DNA from: Eutreptiella sp. 'Long Island Sound 2002'
Lineage: Eukaryota; Euglenozoa; Euglenophyceae; Eutreptiales; Eutreptiaceae
DNA length: 64,000 nt
Assembly (NCBI GenBank): GCA_964036045.1
Contig: OZ038382.1
Span: 89,637,795 to 89,701,794, forward strand
Reading direction: 5' to 3'
Below the pieces are notes generated by a model. That model worked only from the letters and a program-made list of their open reading frames with translations. It had not been told where the DNA came from and did no database searches. How positions within the stretch are numbered: position 1 is the first letter of the stretch; each line of letters starts with the position of its first letter. Shown here one piece after another: positions 56,202-64,000 of the stretch. The translations under genes and the position numbers were made by a program.

Positions 56202-57500
56202 TGGCCCAGAGCATATTGGGCAACTCAGTGACGGCGGGGCACGCCCTCAAGCGGAGCCTAGTGGCCTTGGGAGAAGCCCGGCGCCAGCAGAGCCTCCGGG
56301 GGGTGAAACGCAGGGCCCTCCGACGCAAGCAGGAAACCCTCAATTTGAAACGCACCCCAGAGCAGTGGAGGGAGGTGCAGCGTCGTAGCAGGGGCCCCCC
56401 GCGCGATGTCTCGGAAATCCCCCTGGACAGCAAGGCGCTCCTCAACCCCAGGGAGACGTTGTCTGCCCTGTACTTGACCCGCCTACGGCTCCAGGGCCAT
56501 AGCTACCGGATCCGAGATGACCCCGACCGATGGGCCCACTTCCAGAGGTACCTGGGGCTCCTGCCGCAGCATGCCCCGCCAGCCCGCGGCGACTATGTCC
56601 AGCCCCGCCACCTCTGGGAGGTGCAGTCGGGGAAGGCCCGCGGCACCGACCTCCGCCTACCCGAAGCGGACGTCTGCATCGATATATCCTGGTACCGACA
56701 CCTGACGGAGGCGGACCAGAAGACCCTGTGCACCGTGGTGCGCAGCCCCCCAGTCAGCCGCACGGTGGGCACGCGGGGGCGGGTTACCCTGCTCCTGAAA
56801 AACCCGGACCAGCCGGTCCAGGAGGCGAACCTCCGGGGGATAACCATCTCCTCCCACGTCTCCAAACTCGAGCCCACGACCTTCTATGCCGTGGCGACAG
56901 CCGTCTACGAGCGGGCCCTGGGGGGCCCCTGCCTAGTGGGGGGCATGCGGGGTATATCCCTCCAGGAGGTCGTCCGCACGGTGCACATGAAGCTGGACCT
57001 GGCCAGGCTTCAAAACCGGATAGTGGACGTCCTGATCACGGATCTCGCGAAATTCTTCGACGTAATCGCGCAGGACATTCACCCTATAGTGGGAGCCCGG
57101 GTGGGCCTGGGAGAGGCCGACCACCTCGCCACCCATACCGAGGGTTTCTCCTACACCCTGCCCTTGGGCCCCTGGCAGTCCCACACCCTGACGCGACTCC
57201 TGGGTACGCCCCAGGGTACCGTCCGGGGGGTCCATGCGGGGGCCACGGTGGCGCTCCCTTTCTTGCGACACATGGACATCGCATACCGGTCCTCGGCGGT
57301 AGAGCCCTTCCGCTTCCCAGGACTCATGTGGGTGGACGACACGATCGTCCTCTTGGAGCGGGGCGATTCCCACCCCATACAGGGGGTCCTATTGGATCAG
57401 CGGGTATACTACCAGGGAATCCTGCGGGTGGACGTCCCTGACCGCAAGATCCAGCACGGCTCCACATCAGACCCACGGCCCCTACGGTCGCCTACGCCAG
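56171..57500 (+). CDS. Reverse transcriptase fingers and palm
   Basis: The frame contains ATG at 56171, but sense probably flows in from the endonuclease by a one-base step near the C run at 56129-56134. A basic helical segment precedes the RT core. RVTLLLKNPDQPVQEANLRG and ITISSHVSKLEP fit RT motifs 1-2. Motif A is ITDLAKFFDVIAQD (57041-57061). Motif B is LLGTPQGTVRG (about 57198-57230), with PQG conserved but Arg-Gly where Ser-Pro is usual. Motif C is MWVDDTIVLLE (57326-57358), so both catalytic Asp are present. Then VDVPDRKIQ fits the motif D Lys. The frame remains open to 57727, but sense leaves it near 57.49-57.56 kb. It copies element RNA at the nicked target. Confidence 0.83.
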
Positions 57501-57528
57501 CAGCCGTGGCCCGCCACCTAGGCCGCGC

Positions 57529-58764
57529 GTGGGCGACGAGTACCCCGGACCACAGCGGGAGGCACTGGCAGGGGGCCCGGAGATACAGCCCTCCAGGGTC
57601 CTCCGATATATGGGAACCGACATTTACCTCCAGGGGGCGCCTACGGCCCCCCGCAACCTGCCGGAGGTCAGGGCAGAGCTCTGGACACAGCTCCGCCCCC
57701 AGCGGCTCTCCCCGGACGCGGCCATGATGGTACTCATGGCCAAGCTCCCTAGCAAGCTGCTCCCCCTGGCCAGCGTGTACCGCCCCACGGCCAAGGTACA
57801 CGCGGCAAACGATGCTCTCATGGTGCGGGCATACAAGCACGTGACGGGCATCTCCCGCCACGCTCATACCGACGCGCTCTGGGGACCCTGGGAGCATGGG
57901 TGCCAGGGTCTCACTCGGTCAAAGCACTCGTGGCAGGCGGCGGTAGTTCGAGAGTGGGTTCGGCAGGGGGCCTGGGCCAAGCATGAGTTCCGGGATTCCC
58001 AGGCCTACTCCCTGCAAACGCACCAGGCGCTCAGGGGGGGCTGCCCGGCGGTGCTTACCCCGGGGCAGTACACGCATCACCCCAAGTGCACCCACCTCAT
58101 AGCCACGCTGCAACGGGTCGTGGATGAGGTGGCCATGCCCATGTGGATGCCGGGCCAGTGCTCAGGGATCACCCCCATCCTGGTCCGAGGTCCCGGTGGG
58201 CCGCGATCGGCGGCGGCGGCGGCCCCTGCCCCCCGGGTGGAGGTGTACACAACTCTGTATGGCGCCGTCGCGCAGGTGGTCGTCCCCCCGACGGTGTACG
58301 AAACGGTACAGGCCCTGGGCTACCATCAACTGGGCGACCTCTACACAAAGAATCACCACGTGCTACCGGAGCGAGCCCTGAAGAGACGAGCGCCAGCCCG
58401 CAAGGGGATCCCAGGGCTACGTGCGTGGCTGGCCCGCCACGCTGCGGTACTGGTTCCGCTCCTGAGGGAACCCACGCCGCGATGGCAAGCGGCACCCAAG
58501 GACTGGATCCCGAGGGCCGTGCCCACCTATCAGGCGGAAGTCATAGTGGGGGGCCGGGCGGCCAAAACCACCAAAATGGAGACGATATACCATAGGGGGC
58601 AGCCCCTCCGGATGACCGCGGCCCTGCAGGACACCATGGAGACCGCGGGCTGGGCGCCAGAACCCCGGGTGTGCCAGCAGCCCCCGGGCACCCTGCCCAG
58701 CGACACCAGGCTCCACCGCCTCCTGGTGGCCCTCCTAGATATCCAAGTGCAGGTGGATGCGCCA
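57529..58764 (+). CDS. RT thumb and connection region
   Basis: Continues the RT in the next frame. VLRYMGTDIYLQG fits the YLG-like thumb-entry motif, followed by helical sequence with LPSKLLPLASVYRPTAKVHA and GPWEHGCQGLTRSKHSW, the latter like the GP-E-GGLG segment after the RT of non-LTR elements. The rest is a poorly conserved linker. Sense passes to another frame at the C run 58765-58770 (CTGCCCCCCA), consistent with one missing C. Confidence 0.7.
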
Positions 58765-59218
58765 CTGCCCCCCAGCTGTGGGGCGACCACCGGCAGGAGT
58801 CCCTGGCCCAGCTCCAGCGCACTGGGGTCAGGGCGCCCACCGTCATGTCGACGACAGCCCCCCCGACTGCCGCCTACTGGAACTGGGCCAGCACATCGCA
58901 GGCCCCTCTCGTGACGGTCACCTCGACGCTGCCGCCGTTTCTGTGGATCGCCATAGCCCCGGCGGCGGTGGCGCGTTTCCAATATCCAGCGGAGTGCATG
59001 GCGCACAAATGCCCGGGGCACCCGCACAAGGGGCCCCTCTATTACTCCCTCGATACGGTGGGGACAATGCCAGCGGAGCTACACCAGGCCCTGCGCACCC
59101 ACCCTAGGGAGCACCATGGGGACATGGCCGTCCTAGCGCCACACGGCCGGGCGACCAGCCCCCCGCGAGTGTTGGCCCCTGAGACTCGCCCGGGCGTCTG
59201 GTCCCATGACCTGCCTGC
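58765..59218 (+). CDS. Linker between RT connection and RNase H
   Basis: In the frame of base 58671, sense continues with LWGDHRQESLAQLQRTGVRA, an aromatic-rich part (YWNWASTSQAP) and a short Cys/His group (MAHKCPGHPHKGPLYYS), ending near DLPAW at about 59217. No catalytic motif is expected. The other frames here look like noise. Confidence 0.5.
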
Positions 59219-60361
59219 GTGGCGATCCTCCGAGGCAGTGTCGTGGTGGTGGATGCAGGGGCCACGCAGGCGGGTATGGCCATGGCCGGGGTCGTCCAGA
59301 GCGGGCCTGGGGAGTATAAGGCCAAGGTGGCCTTAGAAGTGGGCACCTCCCATGAGGGGGAGGCGATGGCCCTCCTCTCGTATGCCCTCCGGCTGGCGAC
59401 ACAGCAGGGGGTTTACTGGCTGGTGCCGGACTCGGAGGCAGCAGTGGGGGCCCTCCGCACGTACCAGGAAGGAGGGCACTGCGGAGATGGCATCCATCAC
59501 CTCTACGCCACTGTCCTGGGAGGGCAGCGCCTCTCCCCGAGGTCTGCCATCAATGTGGTGACCACACCATCGCACTGGATCACGGACCTCAACGTCCGTG
59601 TGGACACAGCGACGCGGGAGCCGCCGGAGGTAGACCTCACGTGGCTCCTCAGGCGCCCCTACTCATTTATCCCCCCAGTGCCCTTCCGCGACAAGTGCCA
59701 GCTCTCCCCGACGGCGCTCAGTGACTGGTTGCAGGACCGGGCCTCCATACCGGCGCAAGCCATCTACGAGGCCCGCTGGGGGGTAAATTTCATGCCAGGG
59801 GGGGGCCTCCCCCTGGACTGGTTCGACCACGACCAGCAGCGCCACATCACGGCGCATCGCATGGACAACGTCCTGACCATGGCTGTCCTAGCCCACCGTT
59901 CCTCCCACCGGGGCACGGTGCTGGATACAACGTGCCTCCTGTGCGGGACACAGCCCAAGACGGCGCCCCACCTGTGGGCCTGCTCGGCTCAATCGCACGA
60001 GTGGGGGCCAGCCCGCCGGCGCCTCGCAGCGTGGCTCGACCAGAAAGTGGGGCCACGGGCGGCCCCAGTGCGTCACCAGCTGTGGGAACCGACTGTGCTG
60101 GAGCAGTGGGCGGCAGCCCTACGGACCCCCTCCATGCAGCTGGCCCACCTGGAGTGTACGGGGCCCCACTCGCTGGGCACGGAGTTCCTCCGCCACGTCG
60201 TGGAGGAGTCCATACGGATCTGGTACGCCCACGCCAAGGCGCGTGCCACACTACTGAAGGCCCGCCTGGGCCCGGGCAGCAAGATGGCGTGGGCGTTGCA
60301 GGAGCTGCGCCTGCACCAGCAAGCAGAAAGGGAAGGGGTGCAGCGGGAGCTCCTGGGATAA
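59219..60361 (+). CDS. RNase H domain and terminal CCHC knuckle
   Basis: VVVVDAGATQAGMAMAGV carries the first catalytic Asp (codon 59252-59254). SHEGEAMALLSYALRLA supplies the Glu on the expected helix. WLVPDSEAAVGAL supplies the second Asp (codon 59429-59431). PSHWITDLNVRVDTATR fits the final His and Asp motif. About 100 residues later CLLCGTQPKTAPHLWAC (59932-59982) gives C-x2-C-x8-H-x3-C, the knuckle common after RT/RNase H in non-LTR ORF2. The frame begins with GTG, and sense enters from another frame near 59215, so this is not an independent gene. It ends ELLG and TAA at 60359-60361. The terminal ~40 codons are duplicated in the fragment at 9.3-9.44 kb. Confidence 0.82.
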   Translation: MAILRGSVVVVDAGATQAGMAMAGVVQSGPGEYKAKVALEVGTSHEGEAMALLSYALRLATQQGVYWLVPDSEAAVGALRTYQEGGHCGDGIHHLYATVLGGQRLSPRSAINVVTTPSHWITDLNVRVDTATREPPEVDLTWLLRRPYSFIPPVPFRDKCQLSPTALSDWLQDRASIPAQAIYEARWGVNFMPGGGLPLDWFDHDQQRHITAHRMDNVLTMAVLAHRSSHRGTVLDTTCLLCGTQPKTAPHLWACSAQSHEWGPARRRLAAWLDQKVGPRAAPVRHQLWEPTVLEQWAAALRTPSMQLAHLECTGPHSLGTEFLRHVVEESIRIWYAHAKARATLLKARLGPGSKMAWALQELRLHQQAEREGVQRELLG

Positions 60362-60521
60362 GCGCGGTCGCCAGAGGCGAACTCACCAGGTCTCCCCGAC
60401 TCCCCCTCCCCCTGCCGAGGCCTACACACTTACGCACGGCGCGCAAACAACACACACAGCCCAGCCCGTTTACCTTTACCCGTGGGTAGACATCCCGGCC
60501 TTTTGCCTTTTGGTAACAGCA
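60362..60521 (+). other. Retrotransposon 3' UTR
   Basis: About 160 bases shared with the truncated copy at 9163-9290, including CCCGTGGGTAGACATCCCGG and the end CCTTTTGGTAACAGC. No poly(A) or A-rich tail is present. The sequence beyond is CA-rich (CACAATACATCACAGCATAT). Confidence 0.75.
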
Positions 60522-61066
60522 CCTTCGGCACAATACATCACAGCATATCACATGTGCAAGTCGATGACATGCACATACCAAGCAGTTCGAAAGGGGGGGG
60601 GGTTACTATACCCAGGGTCCCTGACTTTCCCGCATGTTGAACGTTTTCCTAGGTTCCATATTTTCCCATTTTCCACTTGTTCCCAGTAGCATGGCAGTTT
60701 CTTGTCCGACCTCGCCCCCCAACAGCACTTGGTGGGTGGGTGGGGGGGGGGGGGGGAGAAAAGCCTGAATGGGGGGTTTCGGGTTGGGCGTTGGGGTGGC
60801 CCAACAGCAAAACTGACCCTGTTGTTATTCACATACCCAGTTCATGCCTACGGCCATGGTCAAGGAAGCAAGGTGCAGAATTGGGCAAGAGAAAAGGGGG
60901 GGGGGGCAAGTCTGATATGGGGGGCAAAGCGCATGTCTGATATTTTTGGGGGGGGGGGCAAAGGCCTATCATGGGGGGCTTGGGGGGTTGGGTGTTGGGG
61001 GTGATAGTCCATAAAAGTCTGAAGTCTGAAGTCTGATAGCCTGTTCGGTTACTATACCCATAGCTG
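60522..61066. other. Spacer with G runs between retrotransposon and satellite
   Basis: No supported gene. It has G homopolymers near 60592-60602, 60740-60756, 60897-60907 and 60949-60958. The 14-mer GGTTACTATACCCA occurs at 60601-60614 and again at 61047-61060, directly before the satellite. A triplicated AAGTCTG word lies at about 61015-61038. Confidence 0.55.
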
Positions 61067-64000
61067 GTCTACACCCCCCCGAAATATTTGACTGATGTAT
61101 GTCCGTCAAATATTTGGGGGGTCTACACCCCCAAAATATTTGACGGATGCATGTCCGAGAAATATTTGAAGCACGCCCATGCGTCAGTTATCTAGGGGTG
61201 TAGACCCCCCAAATATTTGACGGATGTATGTCCGTCCAATATTCGGGGGGTCTACACCCTCAAAATATTTGACAGATGTATATCCGTCAAATATTTGGGG
61301 GGTCTACACCCCCAAAATCTTTGACGGATGTATGCCCGTCAAATATTTGGCGCATGCCCATGCGTCAGTTATATGGGGGGGTGTAGAACCCCAAAATGAT
61401 TGACGCATGTATGTCTGTCAAATATTTGACGCATGCCCATGCGTCAGCTATCTGGGGGATGTAGACCCCCAAAATAGTTGACGGATGTATGTCCGTCAAA
61501 TTTTTGGGGGGTCTACGGCCCCAAAATATTTGACGGGTGCATGTCCGTCAAATATTTAACGCATGCCCATGCGTTGGTTATCTGGGGATTGTAGACCCCC
61601 AGAATATTTGATGGATGTATGCCCGTCAAATATTTGGGGGGTCTACACCCCAAAAATATTTGACGGATGTGTGTCCGGCAAAGATTGAACGCATGCCCAT
61701 GCGTCAGTTATCTAGGGGGTGTAGACCCCAAAATATTTGACGGATGTATGTCCGTCAAACATTTGACGCAAGCCCATGCGTCACTTATCGGGGGGGTGTA
61801 GACCCCCAAAATATTTGACGGATGTATGTCCGTCAAATATTTGACGCGTGCCCATGTGTCAGTTATCTGGGGGGTGTAGACCCCAAAGTATTTGACGGAT
61901 GTACGTCTGTGAAATATTTGGGGGTCTACAGCCCCAAAATATTTGACGGATGTATGTCCGTCAAATATTTGACGCATGCCCATGCGTCAGTTATCTGGGG
62001 GATGTAGACCCCCAAAATATTGGACGGATGTACGTCCGTGAAATATTTGGGGGTCTACACCCCCAAAATATTTGACGGATGCATGTCCGTCAAATATTTG
62101 ACGCATGCCCATGCCTCAGTTGTCGGGGGGGTTTAGCCCCAAAATAATTGACGGATGTATGTCGGTAAATATCTGGGGGGTCTACACCCCCCAAACATTT
62201 GACGAATGTATGTCCGTCAAATATTTGACACATGCCCATGCATCAGTTATCTCGGGGGTGTAGACGACCAAAAAATTTGCCGGATGTATGTCCGTCAAAT
62301 ATTTGGGGGGTCTACACCCCCAAAAAATTGGACGGATGTATGTCCGTCAAATATTTGACGCATGCCCATGCGTCAGTTATCTGGGGGGTGTTGACCCCCG
62401 AAATATTTGACGAATGTATGTCCGTCAAATATTTAGGGGGTCTACAGCCCCAAAATATTTGACTGATGTATGTCCGTCAAACATTTGACGCATGCCCATG
62501 CGTCTGTTATCTTGGGGTTGTAGACCCCCAAAATGTTTGACGAATGTATGTCCGTCAAATATTTGGGGGGTCTACGCCCCAAAAATATTTGACGGATGTA
62601 TGTCCGTCATATATCTGACGCATGCCCATGCGTCAATTATCTAGGGGGTGTAGACCCCCCAAATGTTTGACGGATGTATGTCCGTCGGATATTTGGGGGG
62701 TCTACACCCCCAAAATATTTGACGGATGTATGTCCGTCATATATCTGACGCATGCCCATGCGTCGATTATCTGGGGGGTGTAGACCCCCCAAATATTTGA
62801 CGGATGTATGTCCGTCAAATATTTGGGGGGTCTACGGTCCCAAAATATTTGACGGATGTATGTCCGTCAAATATTTGACGCATGCCCATGCGTCGGTTAT
62901 CTGGGGGGGGTAGACCCCCAAAATATTTGACGGATGTAGGTCCTTCAAATATTGGGGGGTTTACACCCACCAAAACATTTGACGGATGCATGTCTGTGAA
63001 ATATTTGACGCATGCCCATGCGTCAGTTATCTGGGGGGTGTAGACCCCCAAAATATTTGACGGATGTATGTCCGTCAAATATTTGACGAATGCCCATGCG
63101 TTGGTTATCTCGGGGGTGTAGACCCCCAAAATAGTTGACGGATGCACGTCCGTCAAATATTTGAAGGATCTACACCCCCAAAATATTTGACGGATGTATG
63201 TCCGTCAAATAATTGAAGGATCTACACCCCCAAAAAATTTGACGGATGTATGTCCGTCAAATATTTGACGCATGCCCATGCGTCAGTTATCTGGGGGGTG
63301 TTGACCCCCGAAATATTTGACGAATGTATGTCCGTCAAATATTTGGGGGGTCTACAGCCCCAAAATATTTGACTGATGTATGTCCGTCAAACATTTGACG
63401 CATGCCCATGCGTCTGTTATCTTGGGGTTGTAGACCCCCAAAATATTTGACGGATGTATGTCCGTCAAATATTTGACGCATGCCCATGCGTTAGTTATCT
63501 AGGGGTGTAGACCGCCAAATAATTTGACGGATGTATGTCCGTCAAATATTTGGGGGGTCTACACCCCGAAAATATTTGACGGATGTATGTCCGTCAAATA
63601 TTTGACCCATGCGCATGCGTCGGTTATCTGGGGGGTGTAGACCCCCCAAATATTTGATGGATGTATGTCTGTGAAATATTTGGGGGGTCTACACCCCCAA
63701 AATATTTGGCAGATGTGTGTCCGTCAAATATTTGACGCATGCCCATGCGTCAGTTATCTAGGGGGTGCAAACCCCCAAAATATTTGACGGATGTATGTCC
63801 GTCAAACACTTGGGGGGTCTACACCCCCAAAATATTTGACGGACATGCATCCGTCAAATATTTGGGGGGTGTACACCCCCAAGATATTTGACGGATGTAT
63901 GTCCGTCATATATCTGACGCATGCCCATGCGTCGATTATCTGGGGGGTGTAGACCCCCCAAATATTTGACAGATGTATGTCCGTCAAATATTTGGGGGGT
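61067..64000. repeat. Modular 26-bp palindromic satellite, second array
   Basis: The same A, B and C modules as 25100-34155, starting at GCTGGTCTACACC and running off the window. A block near 62381 recurs at 63291, exactly 910 bp or 35 modules later. Rare flipped A cores (centre CATGCA) occur near 63841. No genes. Confidence 0.93.

Larger units (their letters stand above)
48669..60521 (+). mobile_element. APE-type non-LTR retrotransposon with RNase H, nearly complete
   Basis: Order: leader (48669-51539, including an inverted arm and 94-bp monomers), ORF1 with RS-rich and RRM-like parts, ORF2 amino-terminal zinc-knuckle region, APE endonuclease, reverse transcriptase, thumb/connection, RNase H, CCHC knuckle, and a 3' UTR ending near TTTTGGTAACAGC. 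The 3' end is fixed by comparison with the truncated copy at 9163-9438. The 5' end is inferred from the (CACAT)n boundary and is less certain. The island is far more GC-rich than the flanking satellites. The clade is not assigned; RNase H plus a terminal CCHC suggests the I/R1/Loa/Tad1 side of non-LTR diversity rather than classical L1. Confidence 0.8.

Noticed and set aside
48669-60521. LTR retrotransposon or Penelope-like element
   Set aside because: No terminal direct repeats, protease, integrase or GIY-YIG motif; APE endonuclease motifs precede the RT as in non-LTR elements.
1-64000. tRNA, rRNA, bacterial promoter or terminator signals
   Set aside because: I looked for cloverleaf and conserved rRNA stretches and saw none; the context is not prokaryotic.

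Overview
The window looks like a repeat-rich nuclear region of a eukaryote, most likely a protist such as an alga. The reasons are kilobases of satellite DNA of several unrelated families, an APE-type non-LTR retrotransposon, a few coding-like islands bounded by GT/AG splice-like signals, and no operon-like gene packing. I see no rRNA, tRNA or organelle gene, and I cannot name the species. Roughly two thirds of the window is tandem repeat.

Layout. 1-9.0 kb is low-complexity and degenerate-repeat sequence with three weak candidate exons. At 9.16-9.44 kb lies a 5'-truncated, minus-strand tail of the retrotransposon that is present nearly whole at 48.7-60.5 kb. 9.44-17.5 kb holds a 41-bp minisatellite in both orientations, interrupted by a minus-strand zinc-finger gene (11.5-12.6 kb) and by an 86-bp repeat arranged as inverted arrays around a coding-like segment (12.8-14.1 kb). 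17.7-20.3 kb contains a decayed transposon-like unit with a 16-bp inverted repeat and two related ~155-bp palindromes. 21.2-25.1 kb is a 10-bp C-rich satellite with one internal 199-bp inversion. 25.1-34.15 kb, resuming at 61.07 kb and running off the window, is a satellite built from a lexicon of 26-bp palindromic modules. 34.5-35.16 kb is a 40-bp repeat, and 35.16-46.55 kb a two-state 20/21-bp G-rich satellite with kilobase-scale higher-order repeats.

46.55-60.5 kb is a GC-rich island: two head-to-head ~510-bp arms around a (CACAT)n tract, then ~13 copies of a 94-bp monomer, then the retrotransposon coding region. Its order is ORF1 (RS-rich plus RRM-like), an ORF2 amino-terminal part with a zinc-knuckle-like motif, APE endonuclease, reverse transcriptase, thumb/connection, RNase H and a CCHC knuckle. 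The enzymatic part is split over several frames, and every step from endonuclease to RNase H equals one missing base, with few other disabling changes. That suggests homopolymer under-calling or very recent decay rather than an old dead element.

The most distinctive object is the 26-bp modular palindromic satellite. Each module is an 18-bp dyad core plus an 8-bp linker; three core types (A, B, C) are combined by simple order rules, and the arrangement is copied as a 3.88-kb higher-order repeat. I know of no described satellite of this design, but novelty cannot be judged without a database search.
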